Assembly: GCA_030765065.1 (NCBI GenBank)
Contig: CM060988.1
Coordinates: 196,972,565 to 197,036,564 of the forward strand
Source: Deroplatys truncata
Taxonomy: Eukaryota > Arthropoda > Insecta > Mantodea > Mantidae
Direction of reading: 5' to 3'
DNA length: 64,000 nucleotides
Part shown: in pieces, positions 43,086-54,814 of the stretch
Numbering within the stretch: position 1 is the first letter of the stretch
Layout of the letters: each line of letters begins with the position of its first letter
Made by a program: the position numbers and the translations under genes
The notes under the pieces: model-generated
The model's database searches: none
The model's input: the letters and a program-made list of their open reading frames with translations, nothing else
Told to the model about the DNA's origin: nothing

Positions 43086-43865
43086 TTAATAAAAATATTT
43101 TTTAGACAACAAGGCCTAAAAGAAGAACTTCTAACACAGTGCACACAAGTGCAATAATCTTCAATGTGACCAACTTTGGTTTCAAGTCCAATCACATGGC
43201 AATTACCCTTTGTATTTGCACGTGTTTAATGGCTCAACTTGGTTTGATTAGGCTTTACTTTTCATTATGTCTTTTTACATGATTAATTTCTCATGGCGCT
43301 CGCATTATCTGTTCACAATACAAATCGTCATACTTCAATTTATCGCAATTCGTTGTGGAGTTAACCTATACGTTATATTGGTAGCTTTCTGCTTTCTTTG
43401 ATATAACCTACATAAATGGCGGAAATTATGAATTCAGAAGAAACTGAAACGGAAGTGAAATTACAGAAGCAGCAGAAAGAATAACACTAGAAGTACTTGC
43501 ACAAAAAACCCAGAAAGCAATATGACATAGCATTTTGTCGCTTCATTACCTGGTGTAAAACAAAACATGTGAAAATAATTTCACTGAAAATGATTGCTAG
43601 CAAATCAACAAAATATCTGATATCTCTCTTTTTTAACGTCATTTCTCTTGTTTGAAGAACGCGTTTTAAACGTGATCTCTGTTAGTTTCAGGAATCAACA
43701 TATCGTATTATTGATATTTTACAAATTCGATAGTTTTCTAAAAAATAGTATATGCCACACTGTTAAAAGTGGTCTTATTTTGCTCGAAAGATTGCGAAAC
43801 GCTTCGCAAACATTCCTACTCGGAAAGTAAAACTCTATTTTCACCCCTGGTATCATAATATACTA
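43086..43865 (-). repeat. Rep-R3 copy 2, inverted
   Basis: Reverse-complement of copies 1 and 3, from GACAACAAGGCCTAAAAGAA to AAACTCTATTTTCACCCCTG. It is the only copy without a SINE-3 or Rep-A insertion, so it shows the uninterrupted order. The exon-like frame is on the plus strand from ATG 43,416 and is frameshifted relative to copy 1. Confidence 0.7.
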
Positions 43866-43890
43866 TTCCTTGACACTGTTTCGGCCCACA

Positions 43891-43891
<1 letters not shown>

Positions 43892-43929
<38 letters not shown>
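43892..43929. repeat. TA dinucleotide microsatellite
   Basis: About 19 uninterrupted TA units immediately upstream of a Rep-A copy, at the position where that copy's terminal hairpin would be. Confidence 0.95.
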
Positions 43930-43932
<3 letters not shown>

Positions 43933-44500
43933 AGAAGGATTACATTCCACCCAAAAATTCAATACCGAGTATTCAGCGGAAATAATTATTTTGTGGCCAC
44001 CTAATTCAAAATAAGCATTTTTATAAAAATGTCCTTGTGTATGTGTGTGCCTGTGAAGATCATAACGATATCTCAGATAAACACAAAACTTGGTATTCAA
44101 GTCCAGGAAGTTACAGGGATGCGACATGAAGGTTTGGAAGAAAATTTCCCTGCATAAAACTCTCCTTTACGTAGAAAAATGTTCGTTGTTTTTTTATTTA
44201 TTTAAAAGTGCACTACGATTAAAATGACATATGTTTAATAGATTGACATGGAAAATAAAATGTATATCTTGAATTTTGTAGAAATACCCTGCGAACTGCT
44301 CTTCATTCTGAAAGACTTCTGGTAAACCGTAAGAGAGAGACAGAATCTCACTCCACAAAAAATGTACAGCTCGTTAAACCACACAATTTATGTCACATAA
44401 ACTTTTTTGTTGCTTTAAGCATTTCCGAGATGCCTTTTGTTATTGCTTTGAATTGTCAAATAGTACTTGATACATTTTTAAACTGCTAAGCTACTATTAA
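43930..44500 (+). repeat. Rep-A copy, 3' truncated
   Basis: It opens AGGAGAAGGATTACATTCCA, contains AAATGTACAGCTCGTTAAAC and stops near GTACTTGATACATTTTTAAA, where the next copy starts. Again two copies lie head-to-tail. Confidence 0.75.
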
Positions 44501-44507
44501 TTTTTAC

Positions 44508-45410
44508 TTTCTCTACTACGTAGAGTAAGTAGGGGAAGTATTGTATTCCACCCAAAAATTCGATACCGAGATTACACCGGAAATACATGTTTTGAGACCC
44601 CCTGAATCCAAAAAAGGCATTTTTGGAAACATGTCCGTGTGTGTCTGTGTGTCTGTCTGTGAACAGCATAACTCAGAAACGAACAGTCGGTTAAACACCA
44701 AACTTGGTATTTAGGTTCAGTATCTTCCAGAGATGCGACACGAAGGTTTTCAAGAAAATCCCCCCACCCCAGAGTACCCTTTACATGGAAGATTTTTCGA
44801 AAATTTTAATTTTCTCAAAAATGGCTCTAAGGATTTTGATTAAAATATCATATATTTACGATATTTTCATAACAAATAAAATGTATATCTTGAATTTCCT
44901 GGGAAGTCTCCAAAAGTATTCTTCATTGTGAACGACTTTTGCATAACTGGTAAACCATAAGAGATAGACAAAATGTTACTACACAAAAATGTAGATCGCG
45001 TTAAAATACACAATTTATGTCATATACATTTTTTTTGTTGAGTGAACCATTTTCGAGATATTGGTTGTTATTCCCTTAAATTTTTCAATACTTATTTTCT
45101 CAAATGGGAATTCGTTATTCATTTTTTTTGTCTTGGATATGCAAAGAGTATTAATCTGTGGGAAAGGGAATGGTGCTGCACCTAGCAACCAGCTATTAAG
45201 AGATATGTATGTGCTTAAAGGCTACTGTATTTCTATATTGCCCTTGTAAATATATATTTCCCTTACATCTACAAGAAACTTAGCATTAAGATAGAGTCTG
45301 CAAATATTTATCTCGATTAACATGAAGTAGATGGAGAATAAGCGTTTGTAAAAATAGTTTGTACAAGAGTAGAGAAAGTCATGTGAGTGTAACATATCAG
45401 ATTTTTTTTT
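44508..45410 (+). repeat. Rep-A copy, young subfamily, full length
   Basis: From hairpin ACTTTCTCTACTACGTAGAG to GTAGAGAAAGTCATGTGAGT then GTAACATATCAGA and a T run. It is nearly identical by eye to 50,275-51,228 over most of its length. Confidence 0.88.
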
Positions 45411-46290
45411 CTCGTAGTCATGCATAAAATTTCAAAGCTCTTAAAAGATTTGAGTATCGCTTGGAGGGGAATGTACGCGAAAATTCTGTAAAAGATCAAT
45501 TTTCTGACGGGATAATTTTATTGGAACATTTAGGTTTTGTTTTGTGAAAGAATTTTTCAAAAACCAATAGGGGGACCAAGAGCACTGTGCTGAAGAGTTT
45601 TAACGGAAAATTGATATAGGCACGCTTCGCAAACTTTACAACGCGCTTTTTCCGAGTTTACAGTTTTCTGCATATAAGGAACAGTTTCTTAAAAATTATT
45701 AGAGATAAAGAAATTAAACTTGATATACTTCTTTCTTATTAATTAATCAACCATTATCTGCAGAAAGCTTTTTCTTAACTGTTAATCTAGTGATTTTAGT
45801 TTGATACAACAGGGATTTGTTTCACCGCTAACACTGCCCTAAAATAAATAGTTTTTTAAGAATCAAGTAATTATTGCAGCAAACTTTTCTTTGCAGGAAT
45901 TTATTAGATATGATGCAAAGAAAACGTGTAAAACAATTCAAGTGCATCTTTAATACTCAATGAGAAAATGTTTCTTACTTTCTGAACTGTCAAGTTAGCT
46001 TATATTGGTTCAAATTCCTGCAAAGTCGGGATGCTGTAACAGGCATGGTAATTGCAAACTATAGTGCTTAATAACTCTACCAAATATCAAGTGGATACCT
46101 GCAGTTCTTAAAAATCTGTGGGTAGTTTACGTATTGCTGTGCATTTTGACCCACGTGACCTTGTAGCTTCAACGAAATGTGCAGTGAAACATTTCTGCAA
46201 ATGTTTATCTGGAAGCAGATAGACAAATAAGCTTTTGTAAAAATAGTGTGTAGAAAAAGTCAAGTAAATTTAAGACATAAGAATATTGTT
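45411..46290 (+). repeat. Rep-A scraps and unassigned sequence
   Basis: 45,411-45,465 (CATAAAATTTCAAAGCTCTT) and 46,140-46,285 (CTGCAAATGTTTATCTGGAA, TAGAAAAAGTCAAGTAAATT) are 3' scraps of Rep-A. The ~670 bp between them hold nothing I recognise. Confidence 0.45.
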
Positions 46291-47425
46291 TTGAGTCTGG
46301 TTTGAATGCATCTCCTCACTGGGCTTGAGTTACAAATAATTGTCAACCACTACACTTTTAAATATTTTTTTAGTACCCGCTCTCTAAAACAGCTGTTTGT
46401 TGGACTGTTAACACGCCGTAAAATAGTACTTTTGCGGCGTAAAACACAAAATCCATATGGCATCAACCAGTCACACCAACTTAACGGGTTTCAAACAAAA
46501 TACTTGATCATAAAACAAGAAATATAAGCCAGCATTATTTTTATGCAATCATAAGCGTTACCAGTATTTTTCACAAAACAATTACAGTTTATCATCATCA
46601 GCCTCGCTTAGAAAATTATTCACTTTCCCCCTAGAAAGAACCTTTTCCTTCGTATCCCTCAGAGTTACGCTTACGAAAAGCGATTACTTTACAAAAAATG
46701 TTTCATATACATATTTCCTTTTGTAGTCTTAAGCACTGAGTATTTGGACCATAGCGAGGAAGCTGTCAGTGTGTTTGATGTTTCATGTAAATAAGTCAGT
46801 ATCACATCTTCATTCACAAGAGAAACACTGCTTAGCTTACACCAGTCTTTAAATGTAATATATTCCTTCTGATACTGCTGCCGGCATTTTGCTGGTGGCA
46901 GCTTCCTTTGTATGTTTCTGGCTAGGATTGAAATTTTCTGGGATTTTCACCTACATTTTCAGACAAGCTTGTTGTTTAGAAACGAGTGCTCAGAGTAAGC
47001 ACTGCCATCTAAACTCTAGCCATTCTTACTTCACCGGCGATGTAAACAAACCATAATGTGTTCCTCCGCTGACGCACGTGCACAAAACACGTGCTGGTGT
47101 TCCACTGCTGTACAAACACTACGTTTCACCAATGTGACAAAAAAGAAATACCTATCGACTCTCACTGTTCGCACATAACGATTAAACCTATGAAACGCAT
47201 TCTAAATAAATAAATAAAAATAATAATAAATAAAGCAGTGGGCAAGTTTTATTCTGTAAGAAAATGAAACTTTTCCTGTAAAATTACGACATGCTGTTCG
47301 GAAGTTTGCTGATGTGTTGCATATTATGTTTCATCACTGCAACTGCTAATAGTGTTTTGTGAATTTTAAATTTCACTTTTACATAAGGGCAACCAGTTAT
47401 ACACTGTGCATTTCTTTAATGTACT
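46291..47425. other. no feature seen
   Basis: No repeat match or supported gene. Short frames (for example 46,306-46,527) lack motifs. Confidence 0.35.
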
Positions 47426-47429
47426 ATTA

Positions 47430-47655
47430 CTATGACTGGAAGTTATTTCTGGGTTGTTTTGCCGTGGAGATAGATGTTGCAGACGTTTCGTCTACAACTA
47501 GGTAGACATCTTCAGTGGCACTGTGGAAGACGCAACGCAACCTTCTCCTAGAAGACTTCCACAGTGCCACTAAAGATGTCTACCGTAGTTGTAGACGAAA
47601 CGTCTGCAACATCTATCTCCACGGCAAAACAGCCCGGAAATAACTTCCAGTTATA
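47430..47655. mobile_element. palindromic MITE
   Basis: Two ~100-bp arms are almost perfect reverse complements (ACTGGAAGTTATTTC, GCCGTGGAGATAGATGTTGC, AGTGGCACTGTGGAAG) around a ~22-bp loop at 47,531-47,552. Mismatches are few, indicating recent origin or conversion between arms. No coding capacity. Confidence 0.85.
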
Positions 47656-47659
47656 CTGA

Positions 47660-48442
47660 CTCCGGACGTGAAAGCCTACGTTCTCCCTTACCAAAAAGAG
47701 CTAATCTGAAGTCATCTATTGCAATTGCGCTTGAACTGTCCGAGTCATCGGGATTGATAATTAATCAGTCAACAATGTCCTCCATTTCCTCCAAATTCCA
47801 CATTGCTGGTTCTTCTTGTCGAAAGCTACACCTTTCCTGCACACTTTATACTGCTTTCAGGAAGGCCGGTAAATTCGGCCGTTAAACTAAGAATACTGTG
47901 TAATGCAAGAGTGAGGCACTTTTCACAAAACTTATTACACGTTAAGAACAATTGTTTTCTCGCCACGTTTTCCTTGCCTATATTTCACTACCCTGGTATC
48001 ACACGTCTCCGCCATTACTTAAACTTTACACTCTCCACGTGCTGACTGGAAGCAGTCGTTGCCACGAACTGCACAAACGGCGCATGTGCATTGTTACTTA
48101 AGGAATACTCATTAAATGACGTAAATTTCCGTCCCTTAATAATAATAATAATTAATACTATGTTATTTATACAACATAGTATAGTTTAATATGATATTGT
48201 GTACTTATATCAGCAATTTAACAGCGGCTATTTTTGCTGGAGAAAAGCAGTAAAATGTTGAGGAATCAATCAGGGCCGTTGTAACCTATTCCTTTTCTTT
48301 ACATTACCAGTGAAGTAAGGATGGATAGACTTTACATCTCGTATTGTTACCGTTAACGCTTTCCAGCGGGCGTTGGTACGGTTCATAATGTAGGAACCAG
48401 GCGGCTGTGAGAACATTTCAACAAATGACTGGCTATGCCTTT
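47660..48442. other. no feature seen
   Basis: No recognised repeat; an 80-codon frame at 47,803 has no motif. Confidence 0.35.
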
Positions 48443-48444
48443 TA

Positions 48445-49657
48445 CGAGGGCGGATTCATAAGTCCACGACTTTGACGAGAGGTAGCGTTCTTATCACAGG
48501 TTTCTTGTTTGCACCCAAGTTTTACATTATTCTGGATATAATCGCAGAAATTCGTCGTCATTTGTTTCTTAGAACATTGTTGAGAGCGTCTAAAATAAGC
48601 AGATGTGTGTTGCTTCGTAGAAAATGGAGAAAAGTGAATTTCGTGTTCTGATAAAGCACTACTTTTTGCGTAGTAAGACGGTGAAGGATACGGAAGAAAA
48701 GCTGAACAAGTATTATGGGGACTCTGCTCCATCACATGGCATGGTTCACAGAATTTCGATGTGGCCGTTCGAGCACAAGAGATGCCGTGCGCAAAGACGG
48801 CCGGTTGAGGTCACAACAGAAGAAATGGTCAACAAAGTTCACGATATTATGACCGTAAGCATCTCGAGTGAACATTCTGCACGAATTTTTGGGTATGTGA
48901 AAGCTGTCAGCAAGATGGGTGCCGCGAATGCTCACAGTTGAGAACTAGTGGAATCGTGTGCTCATTTCACAGGGATGTTTGAACATATTCCAGCGCAACC
49001 CAATGAGTTTTTGCGACGTTATATCACGATTGATGAAACTTGGATCGATTACTATCAATCTGAAACCAAACAACAATCAAAGCAGTGGATTTCCTTCGGC
49101 GAATCTGCTCCAAAGAAAGCGAAAACCATTCCGTCGGCAGGAAAATTCATGGCAACTGTCTTTTGGGATTCACATGGGGTGATAGACATCCACTACCTGG
49201 AAAAGGGTAAAACGATCACAGGTTCATATGCCGCAATGCTGGATTTAATTTCACATGAAACGACCCCATTTGCTGAAGAGACAGGTTGTCTTTCACCAGG
49301 ATAATGCACCCGTACACAAGTCAGCCATTGCCATCGCAAAATTTGTGGAATTGGGCTACGAAGTGCTACCTCACCCACCATATTCTCCAGATTTGGCTCC
49401 GAGCGATTTCTTCCTCTTTGCAAACCTGAAACATTGGCTCGCTGGGAAGAAATTCACGCCCAGTGAACACATGGCAGAAACAACCTCATATTTTGCAGAC
49501 TTCGAAAAATCATGTTTTGGAAGGGTTAAACAAAATTGAGAAACGTTGGACAACGTGTATTGAATTGAAAGGAGACTACGTTGACAAATAAAATTGATGT
49601 TTTGGAAAAAATGATCATTTTTCTTTAAAAAGCCACTGACTTATCAATCCGCTCTCG
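48445..49657 (+). mobile_element. mariner-like transposon, copy 2
   Basis: TA at both edges (48,443-48,444; 49,658-49,659). Inverted ends are CGAGGGCGGATTCATAAGTC and, reverse-complemented, CGAGAGCGGATTGATAAGTC. Length is 1,213 bp. The ends differ from copy 1, so this is a separate mariner lineage. Confidence 0.93.
48624..49591 (+). pseudogene. mariner transposase, decayed but catalytic triad intact
   Basis: The start is MEKSEFRVLIKHYFLRSKTV, with RPVEVTTEEMVNKVHDI after a short deletion in the HTH region. A frameshift near 48,902 is followed by LSARWVPRMLTVEN and another near 49,017 restores ITIDETWIDYY. Then come AGKFMATVFWDSHG, a frameshift near 49,290, HQDNAPVH and YSPDLAPSDFFLF. All three Asp residues are present, with 34 residues between the second and third (the D,D34D mariner signature). 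The stop follows ELKGDYVDK. Frameshifts make it a pseudogene. Confidence 0.9.
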
Positions 49658-49659
49658 TA

Positions 49660-50054
49660 TACTTATATTCCATTTATTTTATTTAGTATAATTTAGAGAG
49701 GCTTTACTAAAATGTATTTAATGCACCTCGTATCAAAAGCTTTAGCGCACTTGATACACAAAGAGTTATAAACGGCTGTAAGTGTGCCTTATTTCATCCT
49801 GACACAATGTGCACTTGGGAAGTGTTACATTCCTGGCAATGAAAGCAATTGATATTCTCCCCCTGCTTGTTGGGTGACCAAGCAGATTAAACAAACTCCT
49901 GCCTTCATTAGAACTACCACTGATTAAACAATTGATCAGGTCAATAAGAGTGTTGTCGCACTCAGCACTTGTTTACTGCAACTAGGCTCTTCATACCAAA
50001 CTTTCTCGTCTGTATCCTGTGTTCGAATCTTTTTCTCCACGAGATAAAATACAC
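49660..50054. other. no feature seen
   Basis: No supported feature between the mariner and a Rep-A scrap. Confidence 0.35.
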
Positions 50055-50172
50055 AACCCATGTATTGAATATTCTGGAAATAGCCTGTGCAATGACTTTT
50101 GTATAATAAGTACACCGTATGAGAGTACACAAAAATGTGGAGCTCGTTAAAACACACAGTTAATGTCAAATC
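50055..50172 (+). repeat. Rep-A scrap
   Basis: ATTGAATATTCTGGAAATAG to AAATGTGGAGCTCGTTAAAA corresponds to the middle of the family. Confidence 0.6.
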
Positions 50173-50274
50173 ACAGAAGATTATGATACAAGGGTGTAGA
50201 AATAGGGTTTTACTTTGAGAGTTCGTATCCTACGAGCAAAATAAAACCACTTTTAACACGTGTGGCGTATACTA

Positions 50275-51228
50275 CTTTTACTTTCTCTACTACGTATAGT
50301 AAGTATGGGAAGTATTGCATTCCACCCAAAAATTAGAATCCGAGATTTCACCGGAAATACATGTTTTGAGACCCCCTGAATCCAAAAAAAAGCATTTTTG
50401 GAAACATGTCCATGTGTGTGTCTGTGAACAGCATAACTCAGAAACGAACAGTCGGATAAACACCAAACTTGGTATTTAGGTTCAGTATCTTCCAGAGATG
50501 CGACACGAAGGTTTTCAAGAAAATCCCCCCACCCCAGACTACCCTTTACATTGAACATTTTTCGAAAATTTTAATTTTCTCAAAAATGGCTCTAACGATT
50601 TTGATTAAAATATCATATGTTTAAGATATTTTCATGACAAATGAAATGTATATCTCGAATTTTCTGGGAATGTCTCCAAAAGTATTCTTCATTGGGAACG
50701 ACTTTTGCATAACTGGTAAACCATAAGAGATAGACAAAATTTTAGTACACAAAAAATGTACATCGCGTTAAAATACACAATTTATGTTATATACATTTTT
50801 GTTGTTGAGTGAACCATTTTCGAGATATTGCTTGTTATTCCCTTAAATTTTTCAATACTTATTTTCCCAAATGGGAATTCGTTATTCATTTTTTTGTCTT
50901 GGATATGCAAAGAGTATTAATCTGCGGCAAAGGGAATGGTGCTGCACCTAGCAAGCAGCTATTAAGAGATATGTATGTGCTTAAAGACTACTGTATATCT
51001 ATATTGCCCTTGCAAATACAAAACAAGGGGAACATAGTACACCTTAAGCGATAGTCAAATATTTTTAGAACTGGTCGCTATGTGTAAAATGTAATTCTCT
51101 TTGCAGGTCAAAAGATCGTTTCTGCAAATGTTTATCTCGATTAATATGAAGTAGATGGAGAATAAGAGTTTGTAAAAATAGTTTGTACAAGAGTAGAGAA
51201 AGTCATGTGAGTGTGACACATCAGTTTT
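50275..51228 (+). repeat. Rep-A reference copy, full length
   Basis: Because it interrupts Rep-R3, both ends can be read against the uninterrupted copy at 43.7 kb. The left end is TTTACTTTCTCTACTACGTA; the right end is GAGTGTGACACATCAG before a T run. The left end folds as CTTTCTCTACT/AGTATGGGAAG. The right end carries GTAGAGAAAG, an inverted match to the left CTTTCTCTAC, with 22 extra bases outside it. There is no poly(A) tail, no long terminal inverted repeat and no transposase frame. It is probably non-autonomous. A Helitron-like or atypical DNA element are alternatives; a CTRR 3' end was not seen. Confidence 0.85.
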
Positions 51229-51827
51229 TTTAAACAGTGCTCGAATGTATAAAATATCAGTAATATTATATTGATTTCTGAAACTAACAGAGATGACGTT
51301 TAGAACGCCTTCTTGAAACAAGAGAAATGACATTAAAAAAGCGAGATGTCAAATGTTTTTTTGATTCACTAGCAGTCGTTTTCAATGAATTACTTTCAGC
51401 ATGTTTTGCCTTACACCAGCCAATGAGGCTATTAAATGCTATATCATATTGCTTTCTGAGTTTGTTGGGTAAGTACTTCTAGTGTTATTCTTTCTGCTGC
51501 TTCTGTAATTTCATTTTCATTTCACTTTCTCCCGAATTCATAATTCATTTAATCTTTCTGTAGGTTATACTATATAAAAGAATAACGTTTTAGACCAAAG
51601 AAAGCTGCCAATATAACTTAGGTATAGCTTAGCTCCACAACGAATTGTGGTAAATTGAAGTATGACGATTTGCATTCTGAAGAGATAATGCGATTGCCAT
51701 GAGAAATTAATCATGTAAAAAGACACATTGAAAAGTGAAACGTAATCAAGTCAAGTCGGATTATTAAATATGTGAAAATACAAAGGGTAATTGCCATGTG
51801 ATTGGACTTGAAACCAAAGTTTGTCAC

Positions 51828-52099
51828 ATGGCCTCTAGTTCCCAAGGTCGTGGGTTCAAACCCGGAGGAGGGCAATGGAGTTTTTTCAGGCGTAAAATCC
51901 TTAACATGGCTTCCTTCGGAAGGGAAGTAAAGCCGGTGGTCCCGTGTCGTAGATTTACGGCACGTAAAAGAACCTCAAGCGTGATAAAGAGGCCTCTGAG
52001 CAAAATTACCCGTCTTTCACGCCCAATATAGAATGGGACGCTAAGGACCGCAGCAGTTAAACAGCGTCCATAAATAAAACTCAATTTAATTTAATTTTT
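51828..52099 (+). mobile_element. SINE-3 copy, 5' truncated
   Basis: It begins ATGGCCTCTAGTTCCCAAGG, lacking the A box, and ends ATAAATAAAACTCAATTTAA. It is flanked by AAGTTTGTCAC (51,817-51,827) and AAGTTGGTCAC (52,100-52,110). Confidence 0.9.
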
Positions 52100-52196
52100 A
52101 AGTTGGTCACGTTGAATATTATCGTACTAGTGCGATAGTCTAAAGCTTTTAAGCTCGTGTGCTCTGTGTTAGAAGTGCTACTTTTAGGCCATGCTG

Positions 52197-52375
52197 TGTA
52201 AAAACTGTTTTGTAGCGTTAACTATTTCCGAGATATTCTTTGTTAATGGTTTCAATTTTCAAATGCTTGTACGTTTTTCAAGTGGTAAGTCGCTATTCAT
52301 TTCTGTCATGGTCCTGCAATCATGGTATGTCAAAGCTATCACATAGCGATCCGCTTTTTAAAAATCTGACTAATT
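52197..52375 (+). repeat. Rep-A fragment
   Basis: TTAACTATTTCCGAGATATT to TTTAAAAATCTGACTAATTA, joined directly to the end of Rep-R3. The following 52,376-52,675 holds nothing recognised. Confidence 0.6.
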
Positions 52376-52675
52376 ATTACCAACTTCTAGTAGGATTCGC
52401 AAATGTAAAGATAAACAAAGCCTGGGCCCATATCAATTCTCTGGTTATGTTCGCCACAGATACGGGCGGAACGTTAGGTTTTATAAAAACCAATGGACCA
52501 CGGCACCAGAGGAAATAATTCTAGAACACATATAATAGAGGAAATACACAAGAAGGAGAATTAATCACAAATATTATAAGAAATTAAGCACTAAGAATAA
52601 ATATGAATATATCCTTGAAAAATAAAAGTATTCACGAGAATAAAATAACCTAGAAAAACAATACCTGATATGATG

Positions 52676-53800
52676 CATTCACATGACTTTCTCTTACTAT
52701 TATCGCATATTTTTATACATCTTCTAAAAACTATTTTCGAGATAAACGTTTACATAAATATTCTCCTCACAAATTTTAAAAAAAAAACGGGTCGCTCTAT
52801 ACTGGCCTTGAATTCCATACTATGACCACGCGCGCCAAGTTACCTATGGGCCGGCGGTGCGGGTGTTTCCCAAGCTTGTTTACATGACCGCGGGTGGGGC
52901 TAATGGCGGTCGCCTTCAGAACAATAGCTGTGCAGAACAACGACCCATTATGTGCCTCTTTCGCGCTCCAGAGGATTGATGTGAGCCGTTTCGAGTAGGT
53001 TCCTCTTTTTAGGAAGTTCCGCTTTGTATGCGGGACCTGTATAAGGGCCCAGTGAATTCAGTTCAGATAGTTAAGAAGTTACGAAGTTAAGTGCAGTCGA
53101 AGAGTTCGGACAGCGGCGGGCGCAGTTCAGCTGCTAGTTGTGACTCAACAGTTCAGTTGTGTTGTGTTCTGAGTGTATGTCAAAAGTGTCTCAAGTTTAA
53201 AGTTTGTGCTATGCTGAGACCTAAGTGACAAATAGCGCCTGGTGTCCTCATTAGTTACAATACTCGTTCCCTGACATCAAGAAAAACAACTGCAGATTGG
53301 GAATAATTCAAAAAATGAAACGACAAAATATGTAAAAATTCATACCATAACAACAGGAAATAGCTGATGCCACAAAAGAGTTATTTTAAATAAACTGCGT
53401 TTTAAATAAATCTACATTATTTGTCTTATGGTTTACCAGTTATACCAAATTATACAAAATTCCTTTTGAATGAAGTCCATAGGTTATTTCCAGAAGATTC
53501 AAGATATATATTTTATTTACCATGTAAATATATTAAATATATCGTATTTTAATCAAAATCGTTAAAGCCATTTTAAGTAAATCAACAATTTCAAAAAGTG
53601 TTCCTTGTAAAGGGTAGCTTGTGTAGAGAGGATTTTCTTGAAAATAGTGTCGCATCACAAAAACATACCGAACATAAGTACTGCGTTTCATTTCTATACT
53701 GTTCATAGACACAAAAATGTTGTTTCTTTTTGTATTCAGGGGACCTCAAAGCATGTACTTCCGGCGAAATCTCGACATCCATTACTTGCTCTACCTACTG
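52676..53800 (-). repeat. Rep-A copy, reverse, split by a solo LTR
   Basis: It opens GATATGATGCATTCACATGA then CTTTCTCTTAC, is interrupted at 52,821-53,259, and resumes CTCGTTCCCTGACATCAAGA then AAAACAACTG. It ends CTTGCTCTACCTACTGGATA. Confidence 0.8.
52821..53259 (+). mobile_element. solo LTR, retrotransposon
   Basis: It reads TATGACCACGCGCGCC (probably TGTGACC originally) to TTAGTTACA, with promoter block CTGTATAAGGGCCCAG and CAGATAGTTAAGAAGTTACG. It is flanked by ATAC on both sides (52,817-52,820; 53,260-53,263), a 4-bp duplication typical of Ty3/gypsy-type integration. The host Rep-A sequence is continuous across it. It matches the inverted solo LTR at 2.65-3.05 kb. Confidence 0.8.
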
Positions 53801-54814
53801 GATATAATATCTTCAGACTAAATGGAAAGCAGATATGCAGTTATCGTAAACGACGAACTTGAGGCTGTAGATCAGAGTGAGTGAAATCGCCTGTTCCTAA
53901 AGAGTGGCTCTTCGTCGCATTTAGAAGGAGCAAGGTTGGCCAGTAAGATAATGCATTCACAAAGGAAGCACCAAAGGCCTCGGCAAGAAAACATTTTTCA
54001 AACACACCCGCTATGTGTTTACATGAACACCGAATGTGTTTGGACTCGGTGCATTAAACTGCTCTACCAACTTCCTCGATTTATGAAACGCGAAGGGTCT
54101 AATTTTAACTACAGCATGCGGACTCTCCGCTCTAAACAGTTCCTTAATTTCACTGACCTGTGACACTGAACAGCCAGAGTCTACCCAGACCTCTGCGCCT
54201 GTCCGTACTCTAACTAAACAAATATCTGTTAATTTACCAAACCTTGAGGAAACGAACCCAAAGCTGTGAACAAAACACATAATATTGACTGCTCCTAGAA
54301 GCCTGCGGCCTACCTCTCCATTTCAAAGAACCGGGTATGGTTCCTGGCGGAGATTCTCTCTTTCATATTGCAAATGTTCAAACCAAAGTTGATTTAATTT
54401 AATGTAAATTAATTACAAATATGTGTTACTAAGTTCAAAACCGTCGGTAGAAATACACACACCCCATCAAGAAAGTATTCGTCTGCACTTTAAAAAATTT
54501 TAGCAGCCTAATTATTTTGGACATACAGATCAAATGGTAATACAGTTTACGTGTTTTGGCCGTTTTTCAGATCATTCATTTTATCTGCTTTATAATTTTT
54601 TTTAAAATATGCCAAAATTGCAACATTTTTTGTGTGCATCTATTACTTGACTTTACGGTGAAAATAGGATTTTATTTGACGGAAGAATAAAACGTCAAAG
54701 TTGGGAATTTTCAACGTTTTTTCCTTAACTCCTCATTTTCGGCTCACTTTTTACAACTTCGAAATTATTTCTCCAGCAGTTTAACTCACATGTCGACGAA
54801 TGCATGCACAAAAA
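53801..54814. other. unassigned sequence
   Basis: Opposed frames of 75 and 89 codons lie at 53,936-54,280. The minus one (SFGFVSSRFGKLTDICLVRV) has balanced composition but no domain I recognise. The remainder is AT-rich. Possibly single-copy. Confidence 0.3.

Larger units (their letters stand above)
50173..52196 (+). repeat. Rep-R3 copy 3, with Rep-A and SINE-3 insertions
   Basis: It starts AGATTATGATACAAGGGTGT, is split at 50,275-51,228 by Rep-A and at 51,828-52,099 by SINE-3, and ends AGTGCTACTTTTAGGCCATG. With both removed it is about 0.8 kb and collinear with copy 2. The minus-strand exon-like frame is present with stops. Confidence 0.75.

Noticed and set aside
42780..43157. 125-codon plus-strand ORF
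   Set aside because: Runs into Rep-R3 and shows no recognisable domain.
45061..45249. Recurring 62-82-codon frame containing VLICGKGNGAAPS in three Rep-A copies
   Set aside because: Present only because the three copies belong to one young, near-identical subfamily; older copies do not preserve the frame.
50275..51228. Rep-A as a Helitron
   Set aside because: A terminal hairpin is present, and one end begins TC on the opposite strand, but the required CTRR 3' end after the hairpin was not seen in the copies checked; left open rather than called.
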